DNA from: Planctomycetota bacterium
GTDB lineage: Bacteria; Planctomycetota; Phycisphaerae; UBA1845; UTPLA1
Reading direction: 5' to 3'
Length of the DNA: 64,000 nucleotides
Assembly: GCA_016235815.1 (NCBI GenBank)
Contig: JACRIM010000030.1
Span: 62,001 to 126,000, forward strand
Every line of letters begins with the position of its first letter. Position 1 is the stretch's first letter. Below are positions 27,048 through 36,876 of the stretch, piece after piece. The position numbers and the translations under genes are program-made. The notes below the pieces were generated by a model, which was not told the origin of the DNA, did no database searches, and worked only from the letters and a program-made list of their open reading frames with translations.

Positions 27048-30000
27048 ATGCCGCGATCGCTGATGGTCTTATGCTTGGTTTGCAGTAGCGTCGGCCCCGC
27101 ACGCGCACAGCCGAACGAGCCTGCCTCTCAACCCGCCACGCCGCCGAACGGGTCCTATCTGAATTCGAGTTTCGAGGCCACCGAGGCGTTGGCTCGCGCG
27201 AAGAAGCTCATCGACGCTCAACAATGGGCGACCGCTGTCACGGCCCTGCAGACCACCGCCGAAAAGTTCGGCGATTTCCTGATCCCGATCGACGCGCAGC
27301 GCCACACCTCCATCCGCGATTATGTCAATCAACAAGTTGCGAATGTCTCCCCCGACGGGCTTGCAGCCTATCGGGCAAACTACGAAGTCACGGCCCGAAT
27401 CGCACTTAAGTCCGCCATGAACGAATCCGGCGAGCTCGCTCTTATCCGCCTCGCCGACCGCTACTTTGCCACGCAGGCCGCCGCCCTCGCGCTCGACGAG
27501 GCCGGCGAACGGGCCATCGAACGTGGAGCCTTCAAATCCGCTCGCCGATGGTACGCCAAACTTGCTACATCCCACCCCGATCGTAATACACGACCAGAAG
27601 ACGCCCCGTCCACCCGCGCCCCGCGCGGGCGCGCCTGGCATGCCAAAGCCGCGCTCTGCGACGCATTCGACGGCGACGAGTCGCCCCTGCGCGTACTCAT
27701 CGGCGCACTCGAAGACCACGGTGGTGACGGAACCGTACCGTGGGGCGGTCGAGAACAACCCCTCGTCGAATTCCTGCGCGCCGAACTAATGCGAATACTC
27801 GCGGAACGAGGCAACGCGCGCGATGCGGATCTCGTTTCGCGCGAAGCCATCAACGGCACGACCATTCTTGGCAACACCCCGGATCGTCGTGGCTTCGCGA
27901 AGTCCGCCGCAGTCGCCGAAGCCCGCCTGTGGCGTTTCGTGAGCTTCGGCCGCGCCTGGTGGGAAGACGAGCTCACCGGCTACGAATCACAGTCAGCCCG
28001 CAAAGATGCATGGCTTCGCATGTTGCAAAGCGGACGAATGCTGGCGAACGTCCCGGTCGTGGGGTCTCCGACGGCCAACAGTCTCGATCCACCGTGGGTC
28101 TTTGTTCACGATGCCCGAACCGTCTGGGCCATCGACCCACTCCACACCGACCGACCGGCCTGGCGATACGAGCATCCCGGTTCACCCGATTCACGTCCGT
28201 CGTGGAACGCCGAAGACGAACCGCCGCTCCAGTTCACATCGCTCCTGAACAACGGCCGACTGTACGTCCATCTCGATGCCGAGCAGCCCGTCACTGCATC
28301 GGGACAAACACTGGTTTCGTCAATTCTCCTGTGCCTCGATGCCGGGACTGGAGCGGTACGTTGGCAAAACAAGCTCGAAAACTTCACCACCGCATTTGAA
28401 GACACTCGGCTCGACGGCGCGCCGCTGCTGCATGACGGTGCCCTCTATGCACAGGTTCGGCGGCGAAAACCGTTCGGCTTCGAGGCGTGCTACCTGGTGC
28501 GATGCAACGTCGAGACCGGCGCGATTGACTGGTTCGTACACCTTGGCGAAGCCGCTACCGGTAGCTACGGCTATCACCGCCCCACCGTGTCGCACGCCGC
28601 GGCAAGCGGTGATCTGATCTTTGTGCAAACCAATCTCGGCACCATCGCCGCCGTATCATCCGGCACCGGCCGAGTCGTCTGGCTCAGTCAATATGAATCA
28701 AAATTCTCCGATGCGCCGGAGGGATTTTGGCCCTCGCGCATGGGAAGGCCGACCCGCGCCTGGCAATACCCGGCGATGCTCGCCTGGCGAGACGCGGTCG
28801 TGGCCATGCCCCTTGATACCGACACCCTCTTGGTCCTCAATTCGACCGACGGACGCGAATTGTTTCGGGCCTCCATGGAGTCGCTCGACAACCCGGAACA
28901 AATCATCGGCGCTCGAGGCGACCTGATCTATCTCGTCGGTTCGCAACTTATCTGTTACGACCTCTCGGTGCGCAGTCGCGTGTGGCAACGCCCCATCGAA
29001 CATGGCCAATTGTTCGGCCGTGCTGTTCTGACGACCAACGGCATCTTCGTCCCGACAAATCGTGAGTTGCTACGATATCCATTGGAAGGCGGACCGGCGA
29101 CCGCGTTTCGCTGGTCCCTTGAGGATTCCGGCAACCTCGCGGCGTCGGCCGATCAAATCGTCGTCGCTTCCGCCACAAGCGTGTTTGGCGTTGCGGGAAA
29201 AGAAGCCGCATTTGCCCAGCTCGATCAACGCCTGAAGGACTCCGCCGAGGACACAGCCCTTCCGCTCGCCCTCGCGGAACTGGCGTTCAACACCGGGGAA
29301 GATCAGCGCGGCATCGCCGCCGTTGAGGAGGCGATACGTCGCGCGGGCGGATTCGCCCGATTGACCGACGACGCCCTTCGCCGACGCCTTTTCGCGTCGC
29401 TCATGCAATTCACGCGACAAGTCATGGCCCCCGACGGCGACACAACCGGGAGCGCGCCGCCTCAGCCGCGAACAGAATCAGCCCTGAAGCTTCTCGGCTG
29501 GGCCGCCCAGTGCGCACCCGACACGCCCGGCCAGGCGCTGTATCGACTGCAATTGGCCAACGTCTATCTTGCCCGTCGCGAATTCATCGCCGCGACCAGG
29601 ACGTACCAGCAAATTCTGTCGGACCGTGGACTTCGTGCGACGCGCCTCAGGCTCGATGCAACCCTCGTGCCATCCGGATTTCGTCAATCGCAGGATTCCG
29701 TTGAGGATGATTCCGATCAGGAACTCGGCGATGCAATTCCCCGTTGGATCGCCTGGCTCATCGGCGCCCACGGCGCGGATGTCTACGCGGACATAGAATC
29801 ATCCGCACAGGATCGCCTGACCGTCGCTCGTTCCGCCCGCGATGCCGCCGCGCTGCTCGAAGTCGCCGACTCATTCCCTAACAGCAAGGCCGCACCGATT
29901 GCTCTCGCCGACCACGCCCGCGCCATGATCGCGCGGGGTGACCACGATTCCGCGATCCGTTCATTCCGTCGCGCATTGTCAGGTGCACCCTCCCGCGAAA

Positions 30001-31433
30001 ACCCCGACCTAATCCGCGAATTCGCCGATTGCCTCGCCAAGAACGGGAAATGGGCATCGGCATCCCAGTGGCTCGCCCGCGGCCGCCGCGACTTCCCATC
30101 GCACCGCTTCACCCACGAGGGCAAACGCATCGACTTCGATGCCTATCGCCGCCTGCTCATCGGCGACCGCGATACATCCGACCCTGCGTGCGCCACCGCC
30201 GCGTGGCCGGTCAAAGACGCATACAAACGCCTCTACCCCGAGCGAATCTCCATCCTCGATCCGGCGCACCCTCAATCCGACCAAACAAAATGGGACGCGC
30301 TTGTCACGTATTGCGGAGGCCAGATCGAGGCGCGAAACCCAGCAACTTGCAGCGCGCTGTGGTCCCGGCCCGTTCCCTGCGAATCCCAGCCACAGCTTCT
30401 CGGCATGGACGACGCCCGGTTCTTTTTCGCAACAACCCACCGACTCTTCGCCCTCACCCGAACCAGCGGCCAACAAGCATGGTCCATCGGCGACGATCCG
30501 CCCGACGACCCCGACGAAGACCCCGAATCCCACGATTCGTGGACCTGCCATTACCTCGGCCCCGCCCGTCTCGTGAGTTCCTCCGATCGAGGTGAACTGG
30601 TCTGCATCGACACCACATCCGGCAACACCCTGTGGCGAAAACAGGCCGATGCCCATACCAATAATCAAATCGTCGCGAACGACCGCGTCGTGTGTTACGC
30701 CACGTGGCAGGGCAGACAACATGCCCTCGTCATGCTCGATGCCGTTACCGGAAAAACACTGGCCGACGCCAAGCCCGAAGAGGATTGGCCCGTACTCGGA
30801 CTGGCCATGACGCATGAAGGCTCGCTGATCGTGCTGTTCTCCAATGCGATTCACGCACTCGATCCAACCACCGGAAAATCTCGTTGGCGCGCAGCCACCA
30901 CCGACCGCTTCGTGCCCGCGACCATGTTCACCGATGATGAAGGTCTCTTTATCAGTGCTGATGGGAGACGACTGACCAAATACGACTCGCTGACCGGCCG
31001 ATTGTGCTGGACGACCACGCCCATCTCAAATGCAGCGGCGGATGCCCTGTGGGTCCAACCGTCGGAAGGCGTGCTTTACGCGGCCTGCGGTGAACAATTG
31101 GGGGCGTACGACATGGCCGACGGTCGGACGCTTTGGAACGTGCGAATCCCGCTGCGCGCCGACACCCCCCGACTGACGAAAGACTCGATACTCGTGGTCC
31201 AGACGGAACGACGCGTCGGCGAAAAAAAGGATTCCGGCAAGGCCGAGCCGCCAAAAATCTATCGCCTCATTCGCTTTCGCCGCGACAACGGAGAACGCGC
31301 CGACATCACGGACAATGGCGATCTGATCACGTCCGCCTTCGCCTCCTTCGGCGGCCTCTACGCACGCGATCGCAGCCTCATCCTCCTCGACGGAAATCAA
31401 CTGCTCGGCTACGCTTCCGCCAAAGCCCCATGA
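27048..31433 (+). CDS. Giant exported PQQ-type beta-propeller protein
   Basis: 1461 aa from the ATG at 27048, preceded by GCGAGG. The start gives a clean signal peptide (PRSLMVLCLVCSSVGPARA|Q). Residues about 40-200 are helical repeats (ALARAKKLIDAQQWATAVTA). A first set of PQQ-like blades covers about 350-720 (CLDAGTGAVRWQ, AVSSGTGRVVWLS, YDLSVRSRVWQR), a helical TPR region about 745-1060, and a second propeller about 1115-1450 (LTRTSGQQAWS, IDTTSGNTLWRK, LDPTTGKSRWRA, YDMADGRTLWNV). It is probably a periplasmic scaffold or sensor; no catalytic residues are apparent. Its stop overlaps the start of the metallo-hydrolase gene. Confidence 0.88.
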   Translation: MPRSLMVLCLVCSSVGPARAQPNEPASQPATPPNGSYLNSSFEATEALARAKKLIDAQQWATAVTALQTTAEKFGDFLIPIDAQRHTSIRDYVNQQVANVSPDGLAAYRANYEVTARIALKSAMNESGELALIRLADRYFATQAAALALDEAGERAIERGAFKSARRWYAKLATSHPDRNTRPEDAPSTRAPRGRAWHAKAALCDAFDGDESPLRVLIGALEDHGGDGTVPWGGREQPLVEFLRAELMRILAERGNARDADLVSREAINGTTILGNTPDRRGFAKSAAVAEARLWRFVSFGRAWWEDELTGYESQSARKDAWLRMLQSGRMLANVPVVGSPTANSLDPPWVFVHDARTVWAIDPLHTDRPAWRYEHPGSPDSRPSWNAEDEPPLQFTSLLNNGRLYVHLDAEQPVTASGQTLVSSILLCLDAGTGAVRWQNKLENFTTAFEDTRLDGAPLLHDGALYAQVRRRKPFGFEACYLVRCNVETGAIDWFVHLGEAATGSYGYHRPTVSHAAASGDLIFVQTNLGTIAAVSSGTGRVVWLSQYESKFSDAPEGFWPSRMGRPTRAWQYPAMLAWRDAVVAMPLDTDTLLVLNSTDGRELFRASMESLDNPEQIIGARGDLIYLVGSQLICYDLSVRSRVWQRPIEHGQLFGRAVLTTNGIFVPTNRELLRYPLEGGPATAFRWSLEDSGNLAASADQIVVASATSVFGVAGKEAAFAQLDQRLKDSAEDTALPLALAELAFNTGEDQRGIAAVEEAIRRAGGFARLTDDALRRRLFASLMQFTRQVMAPDGDTTGSAPPQPRTESALKLLGWAAQCAPDTPGQALYRLQLANVYLARREFIAATRTYQQILSDRGLRATRLRLDATLVPSGFRQSQDSVEDDSDQELGDAIPRWIAWLIGAHGADVYADIESSAQDRLTVARSARDAAALLEVADSFPNSKAAPIALADHARAMIARGDHDSAIRSFRRALSGAPSRENPDLIREFADCLAKNGKWASASQWLARGRRDFPSHRFTHEGKRIDFDAYRRLLIGDRDTSDPACATAAWPVKDAYKRLYPERISILDPAHPQSDQTKWDALVTYCGGQIEARNPATCSALWSRPVPCESQPQLLGMDDARFFFATTHRLFALTRTSGQQAWSIGDDPPDDPDEDPESHDSWTCHYLGPARLVSSSDRGELVCIDTTSGNTLWRKQADAHTNNQIVANDRVVCYATWQGRQHALVMLDAVTGKTLADAKPEEDWPVLGLAMTHEGSLIVLFSNAIHALDPTTGKSRWRAATTDRFVPATMFTDDEGLFISADGRRLTKYDSLTGRLCWTTTPISNAAADALWVQPSEGVLYAACGEQLGAYDMADGRTLWNVRIPLRADTPRLTKDSILVVQTERRVGEKKDSGKAEPPKIYRLIRFRRDNGERADITDNGDLITSAFASFGGLYARDRSLILLDGNQLLGYASAKAP

Positions 31434-32083
31434 GTTCCCCCGTAAACATCGAATGCTTCGTGGACCCCAGCTTCGGCGAGAATGCCTACGTCGTCTGGGC
31501 CAAGGACAAAGGCGCATGCTGGATCATCGATCCCGGCCTGCCGCCCTCGGCGACACAGATCGTGCGGTTCGTAAAAGACCGATCCCTCACGCCCGCCGCG
31601 CTCGTCCTGACCCACGGCCACGCCGATCACATCGCCGGTGTTCCCGAAATACTGCAATCGTACGATTCGCTCCCCGTCTACATGGCCCGCGAGGCGCAGC
31701 CTGCGCTCACCAACGCCGGCGAGAACCTCTCAAGCGGAATGGGGTTCGACATGCGGATCGCCGCAAAATCGCTGCACGATCTTCCGGCCGGCGGCCAACT
31801 CGAACTCGACAACACCACCTGGCACCTGCTCGACACCTCCGGCCACGCCCCCGGCAGCCGAAGCCTCTACTGCGCCACCGCCGGACTCGTCATCGTCGGC
31901 GACGCACTCTTTCACAGCTCCATCGGCCGCACCGATTTCCACCACAGCGACCACGACACGCTGATCAACAACATCAAAGACCGGCTCTTTGTCCTCCCAG
32001 ACGAGACCAAGGTCTACAGCGGCCACGGTCCCGTCACCACCATCGGCCGCGAGAAGAGGCACAATCCGTTCGTCCGCGCCTGA
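31430..32083 (+). CDS. Metallo-beta-lactamase fold hydrolase, glyoxalase II-like
   Basis: 217 aa. The ATG at 31430 overlaps the preceding stop (ATGA). The zinc motif is LTHGHADHIAG (HxHxDH), followed by TSGHAPGS, IVGDALF and the final GHGP and His in KRHNP, giving the complete binuclear metal set. The domain starts with the family phrase ENAYVVWAKDKGACWIIDPG. Enzymes of this size hydrolyse thioesters such as S-lactoylglutathione or act as related thiolesterases; the substrate is open. Translational coupling to a propeller protein is unusual for this family but the reading is clear. Confidence 0.88.
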   Translation: MSSPVNIECFVDPSFGENAYVVWAKDKGACWIIDPGLPPSATQIVRFVKDRSLTPAALVLTHGHADHIAGVPEILQSYDSLPVYMAREAQPALTNAGENLSSGMGFDMRIAAKSLHDLPAGGQLELDNTTWHLLDTSGHAPGSRSLYCATAGLVIVGDALFHSSIGRTDFHHSDHDTLINNIKDRLFVLPDETKVYSGHGPVTTIGREKRHNPFVRA

Positions 32084-32121
32084 TCTCGCGCAGCCCGCTG
32101 CGTCAGCCTCTACATCCCGCA

Positions 32122-32952
32122 TTAGCTCTTGGTAAACACAGCGCGCGTGTACAAAATCTCAAATCCGCGCCGCTGAACATTTTGATGCGATTTGGAGCCC
32201 GGTTGCGTCGTCACCACCGCAAGGTCACATCCTGATCGCGCTGCATCTCGAAGGCGGGCATTCAGGAGTGCCGTTTGTACACCTCGACGCCGATGCGCCG
32301 ACAATGTCGCCGCACCGCACAAGTGACAAACCCCTTCGTACACACGCATGCTTCCCGCTCCGACCATCTCCTCATCGAGATAAGCCGCATACCCAACCCA
32401 CCCCGGCACCGACACGATCGCGCGAAGCGGCGTTTCCAACCCCACCCGATCAAATGCCTCGTGCGATGCGAGTCCGTCGGTGTCCGGCGCAAGAATTCCT
32501 TCCACAAGCAGATTTACCCACGACAGCAGATCCGCGGGCGAACACGTCCGCACCTCAATTCCGTCGATCTCATGAATGGACGCTTCGTCACGAAGGCATT
32601 TCCCAAGCACATTCTCAAAGCCGCCAATCATGTACCCGCGCCGGACAAGCTGCTTCCCAACCTCCGGATCGGCCAAGTGTGCGACCTCCACTTGCACCGG
32701 ACAGTTTCGCTCGAAGAACCGTCTTTCTACCCCTGAAAGGTCCGATTCAGGCGGCGCGCCGTGAAACCCCATTCCGCAAATCTTATTCAGCGGTGATCCC
32801 GGCCCGGCATAGCATGCAATCCCCCCGGCGAGTTCGACGGTGAAGGTGTCCACTGCAGGCTGCAACCGCCCCACTGCGTTCGTCCACGCCTCGGTAAACG
32901 AACGCTCTGCCGCCTCAACACGTGCTGCCAGTGAAAGAGTAGTGAAAATCAT
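32122..32952 (-). CDS. GNAT-family N-acetyltransferase
   Basis: 276 aa with an N-terminal divergent half and a C-terminal GNAT domain. The acetyl-CoA-binding loop is visible as AATLSAHRRRGVQTALLNARLR (the R/Q-x-x-G-x-G/A type loop), preceded by the strand AAYLDEEMVGAGSMRVYEG and followed by DLAVVTTQPGSKSHQNVQRRGF, typical of GNAT motif B. Many GNAT proteins with a dedicated N-terminal domain modify small molecules. The substrate cannot be read. It is convergent with the metallo-hydrolase. Confidence 0.82.
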   Translation of the reverse strand: MIFTTLSLAARVEAAERSFTEAWTNAVGRLQPAVDTFTVELAGGIACYAGPGSPLNKICGMGFHGAPPESDLSGVERRFFERNCPVQVEVAHLADPEVGKQLVRRGYMIGGFENVLGKCLRDEASIHEIDGIEVRTCSPADLLSWVNLLVEGILAPDTDGLASHEAFDRVGLETPLRAIVSVPGWVGYAAYLDEEMVGAGSMRVYEGVCHLCGAATLSAHRRRGVQTALLNARLRDAARSGCDLAVVTTQPGSKSHQNVQRRGFEILYTRAVFTKS

Positions 32953-33043
32953 TGTGATGATCCGCAGAGCGAAATCGCCAGTCTCAAATCACCACAAAAT
33001 AACGCCGAGACCCCAAAATGACGAGCGTACGGGCCTAACGTTC

Positions 33044-34405
33044 TTACTCGTCGTCGCCGCCTTCCTCCTCCGCCTCAGCCGCTGCGAACTTCTTCTTCGC
33101 ATCAGCAATCGCCGCATCCAATGCCTTCTCCGCAGGCACGGCGATATCCGGCGTCACGCCCGTCCCTTCCCAATTCGTCTTCGTGATCGGATTGATCGCC
33201 CGCGCATACGGCACACCAATGGAAAAATCATTGGCAACCTCAACGAACATCACCGGGTGCGCCCCGCCGCCCGTCGTCTCGCCGACGATCGTCGCCCGCT
33301 TGAGATTCTTGAGGTTGTAGGTGAACTCCTCCGCCGCGGAAAACGTGTGGCCGCTGGTCAGCACATACACCGGCAGGTCCTTGTCAAACCGCCGACCCGG
33401 AATCTTCTCTTCCGTCCACGTTTCAGTTGTTGAGTCCTCGGGGCGATTGTAAAAACTGTTCAGATGGGTCTTCTTCTTGAAGAAGTAGCTGCTGATAAAC
33501 TTGATCATCTCCGGCGATCCGCCCCCATTCTCTCGCAGATCGAAGATAACCGCCGACGAATAACCCGCGAACGCCAGCGCCCCCGCCGCCACTTCCATCG
33601 CCGCCGGCGACGGATCAAACGAGTTCAGTTTGATATATGCAATATTGTCCGGAAGCATTTCCACCTTGGCGAAGCCGAAGTTCCGCCCCGCCTGGTCGAT
33701 CCCCCGCGTCGACGTCCGCCCCGTACGCACATTCGGATTCCCCCCGGTCAACACCCGAAGATGCTTGTCATGACAAATATCCCGCAAATCCTTGGTCAAA
33801 CGATTAGCAAAAGGCCGCGCCTTGTTGATCGAGTCGTAGGCCCCGCTCTTGAGATTCTTCATCAGCATCGCACACATCTTTTCCCCAACCTCCGGGAAGA
33901 CATAGTTGCTCTTGAGCTGATCGTGAATCGCCTCAACAACGGCTTCCTTCGTCGATGCGTCAATCGACCGCGCACCCTTCGCCGCCTCCGCGGGGTCCAT
34001 CGGCCCGCGAATCGCGATGCCATCAAGCCCGCCCTCGGCATCCATCACAAACGTGTACTCGAACGCCCGACCTTCCTTGTCCCCCTCGGCGAGCACGGTC
34101 AGCTCCGTCTCCGATTCATCAAGGATCATTTTCGGAGTCAATCGCCCCGACTGTTTGGAAACGTCCTCATGCTGCCGAAGGCGATCTTCCAGGCTCCGTC
34201 TGCCAGCGGCCGACTTGCCCCGATGAGCCTTCTCAAACGCCGTCCACGCCGCAGCCGTGCCTTCGGTCGAAGCCTTGAAAAAGGCCTCGGCGCACTTCCC
34301 CGCCGCCGTCTTGGGCATTTCAAGCGGTTCTCCCGCCCGCACGCCAAAGACGCCGAACAGCACAACGAGTACACCCGCTCGAAGGGGTCTTGAAATAAGC
34401 AACAT
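33044..34405 (-). CDS. Exported S41-family peptidase (tail-specific protease-like)
   Basis: 453 aa from ATG 34405, which has a GGAGA site and gives a clean signal peptide (LLISRPLRAGVLVVLFGVFG). Residues about 150-400 match the interphotoreceptor retinoid-binding/S41 fold: DNIAYIKLNSFDPSPAAMEV, AVIFDLRENGGGSPEMIKF, and the catalytic serine in TSGHTFSAAEEFTYNLK. The following VGETTGGGAHPVMFVEV is also typical. A Glu/Asp/Ala-rich acidic tail ends the protein (AAAEAEEEGGDDE). It is likely a periplasmic protease or peptide-degrading enzyme without an evident PDZ domain. Confidence 0.88.
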   Translation of the reverse strand: MLLISRPLRAGVLVVLFGVFGVRAGEPLEMPKTAAGKCAEAFFKASTEGTAAAWTAFEKAHRGKSAAGRRSLEDRLRQHEDVSKQSGRLTPKMILDESETELTVLAEGDKEGRAFEYTFVMDAEGGLDGIAIRGPMDPAEAAKGARSIDASTKEAVVEAIHDQLKSNYVFPEVGEKMCAMLMKNLKSGAYDSINKARPFANRLTKDLRDICHDKHLRVLTGGNPNVRTGRTSTRGIDQAGRNFGFAKVEMLPDNIAYIKLNSFDPSPAAMEVAAGALAFAGYSSAVIFDLRENGGGSPEMIKFISSYFFKKKTHLNSFYNRPEDSTTETWTEEKIPGRRFDKDLPVYVLTSGHTFSAAEEFTYNLKNLKRATIVGETTGGGAHPVMFVEVANDFSIGVPYARAINPITKTNWEGTGVTPDIAVPAEKALDAAIADAKKKFAAAEAEEEGGDDE

Positions 34406-34546
34406 AGAGATTCTCCGTAAGAATGGGCTCGGGCCAATCACTAACGACGACCGCGAAACCCGATACCTGTCAAAAATTGTGACAGTCCATCCACCAATAC
34501 AATCCCATCGTATTGCCCCAGTCGCCCAAAATGTTCAGAAGAAAAC

Positions 34547-35527
34547 TCAGCCCCGGGGTTCGCCCGATTTTGCCCGCTGAGCCGCCGTGAGAAGTGCGTC
34601 CAGCCGTCGTTTTAACTCTTCGAACAACTCGTCATAGGGCTTGTTCATTTCGGCAAGCGCCTTTTTCCGCGCATCACCATCTCGAATCGAATTGGCCGCC
34701 GCGACGCGATCCGCCTGCAACGCCTCTACCTGCCCCGCCCGACCCTGCACATCCTTCAGCATCGCCAACGCCGCATTCGTCTGTGCATCCGTCAATTCAT
34801 TCCGCGAAACAAACTCCCGAACGTACTTCTCCCACGGGTGCATAGGCGGCGGCGCTGGGGCTTTCACGTCCTCTGCCGCCTCGCGCTTCACCATCGTCGC
34901 CCCCAATGACGGCTGACTCGTCGCATTCTCCCCCCGCCGACGCCCGCGCCGCTCTCGAAACTCCACCATCCGCCGCTCACGCCGTTCCCGGCCCGCCGCG
35001 GCCTGTTCCGGCGGAAGCAGTTTTTCCACGCGCCCAATCGCCGCCTCCATGTCAATCGGATACTTGCGATCAAGCTCCGCCAGTTTCGTTCGAAGCTCCC
35101 GAAACTCCGGCGAGTCCCGCATCGCCCGAAATCGCGCACGCCGCGCCTCGGGTGTCTGTTCGGTTCCCTCAACCGGTGACTGCATTTTCTGAAGTTTCTC
35201 GCGCAACCGGTCGTACTCCCCCGCGTCCGCCCCCATCGCCACTCGCCGCTCCGCGCTCATCGTCTCGATTTCATTACGCACCATCGCCCGCTGAAGCTCA
35301 TCGAGGTTATACGTTCTCGAAGCCGATTCGAGGATGCGCTCATAGCGCCGTCGATCCATCTCATTGGCGATATTCAGCGGAGGCTGCGTCGCCTGTTCAC
35401 GACGCTGCACATCCCGCCGCGGTCCGCGCCGCGGCTGAGTCGTCGGGCCACCCGTCCCATCAGTCGGCTGAGCCCCCGCCGCACTGGTCAGCGCCAGCAG
35501 GATCGTGATCCATCGAATCATGTGCAT
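34547..35527 (-). CDS. Exported coiled-coil protein, Arg/Glu-rich, unknown function
   Basis: 326 aa from ATG 35527, with a short signal peptide (MIRWITILLALTSAAGA). The body is highly charged and helical: ERRERRMVEFRERRGRRRG, EMDRRRYERILESASRTYN, LREKLQKM. Two Pro/Thr-rich linkers (TGGPTTQPRRGPRRD and NATSQPSLG) separate the helical parts. This looks like a periplasmic helical protein of the Spy/CpxP or heavy-metal-resistance type in shape only; I do not recognise a family. It is followed by S41 on the same strand after about 140 bases. Confidence 0.7.
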   Translation of the reverse strand: MHMIRWITILLALTSAAGAQPTDGTGGPTTQPRRGPRRDVQRREQATQPPLNIANEMDRRRYERILESASRTYNLDELQRAMVRNEIETMSAERRVAMGADAGEYDRLREKLQKMQSPVEGTEQTPEARRARFRAMRDSPEFRELRTKLAELDRKYPIDMEAAIGRVEKLLPPEQAAAGRERRERRMVEFRERRGRRRGENATSQPSLGATMVKREAAEDVKAPAPPPMHPWEKYVREFVSRNELTDAQTNAALAMLKDVQGRAGQVEALQADRVAAANSIRDGDARKKALAEMNKPYDELFEELKRRLDALLTAAQRAKSGEPRG

Positions 35528-35599
35528 TGCCAAATCGTCAATCGGTCGATCTCGCCCCACTCCTGCATGACGCCACCCAGTTGCTAACGAAGTAGCCCG

Positions 35600-36733
35600 C
35601 TAACTCTTGCCCGAAAACGCCAATGTCTGATGCGGGCGTGCCAGACGACGATACAGCTCCAAATGGCGACTCACCAGTTGCGCCGGCGGGTTTGCCACGC
35701 GCACATGCGCCTGCCCCGCCGTCGCCAACTTCCGGGCGTAGTCGTGATCCCCGATCAATCGAAGCAGACACTGTGCGAACGCACCATCATCCCCCTGCGG
35801 AAAAAGCAGCGCCGTCCGGTCGTGGATCAACTCATCACACAACGACCCCTCCGCCGCAACCACGCACACCCCCGCCGCGAGCGCCGCCATCGGCTCCTCG
35901 CGCCAGACCACCTGCGCCCTCGGCACGCAAAACACATCCGCTGCCTCCAGCACATTCCGCCATTCCTCCAATCGCCCGGTAAAGGTCACATTATCCCGAA
36001 TCTCCAGCGACTGAACCGTCCGCCGTAAATGATCTTCAGCCGGCCCTTTGCCGAGCATGAAAAGTAACGCGTTCGGAAACCGAAGCACCACCTGCTTCAC
36101 CGCCCGCAACAGCGTGTCCAGTTCCTCGTCTTCCCCAAGTGGTCCCGCATAGACCATCACCGGCGCACGCTGCCCGTTCTTGAACGCCGAAATCTGACTC
36201 GCGGGATTCACGCCAATCGGAATTATCTCCACCGACTTCGCCGACCGCACCGCGGGCGGAAGCATGTCCGCCAGCCCCGGTGATATCGGTGTCAGCGCCG
36301 AGGCACGCGTCAACAGCCGCACCCACGCCGTGTCCTCCACCTGCTTCACCGACGACACCGTGAACACCAGATCGCTTCCAGACTGCACCGCGATCTCCGT
36401 CGCCAAGTCCATCGTCGCCGGTGAAAGTCCGTGAACCACCGCCGGCGCCTTGCCCTGCAGCGATTCCAATTTCGAGACCGCGTCACGGATAAACGCACGC
36501 CGCGACCACCGGCTCAGCGGCCACGCCAACGGTCGATCCTGCAACAACACCGTCGTCCCCGCCTGCAGCGTTGTCAGCGGTTCCCCCTGCGTCACCACCC
36601 GCAACGTCGCGACGCTTTCATCCACCAGCCCCAATTGTAGATATTTGATCAGCGTCGGAAATCGCTCGGCCGCATCGCGCCCGGCAACCAGGCACACGGT
36701 CATTCGCGGCGTTGTGTCTGTTTGCGTTTCCAC
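35600..36733 (-). CDS. Glycosyltransferase family 4
   Basis: 377 aa from GTG 36733, which has a GGAG at proper spacing; an ATG at 36703 is an alternative. GT-B features: MVYAGPLGEDEELDTLLRAV, LLFMLGKGPAEDHLRRTV, VTFTGRLEEWRNVLEAADVF, and the donor-site EPMAALAAGVCVVAAEGSL. A modified Glu-containing ExxA pattern (EEPMAALAAG) replaces the classic E-x7-E. The acceptor is unknown. It is divergent from the RpiB-DeoC gene with a 143-base shared promoter region. Confidence 0.85.
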   Translation of the reverse strand: METQTDTTPRMTVCLVAGRDAAERFPTLIKYLQLGLVDESVATLRVVTQGEPLTTLQAGTTVLLQDRPLAWPLSRWSRRAFIRDAVSKLESLQGKAPAVVHGLSPATMDLATEIAVQSGSDLVFTVSSVKQVEDTAWVRLLTRASALTPISPGLADMLPPAVRSAKSVEIIPIGVNPASQISAFKNGQRAPVMVYAGPLGEDEELDTLLRAVKQVVLRFPNALLFMLGKGPAEDHLRRTVQSLEIRDNVTFTGRLEEWRNVLEAADVFCVPRAQVVWREEPMAALAAGVCVVAAEGSLCDELIHDRTALLFPQGDDGAFAQCLLRLIGDHDYARKLATAGQAHVRVANPPAQLVSRHLELYRRLARPHQTLAFSGKS

Positions 36734-36876
36734 GCGACATGCTCCGACGTGCTGCAGTGCAGGCGTACCGGCCTGCCTTTACAAGGCAGCCCCAGTATAT
36801 TATCACCCATCCATCGGTCGGCATTCACAACCTGCCGAAACGACGAGTACCCGTTTTTCTCGACTGGACGCAGCGA

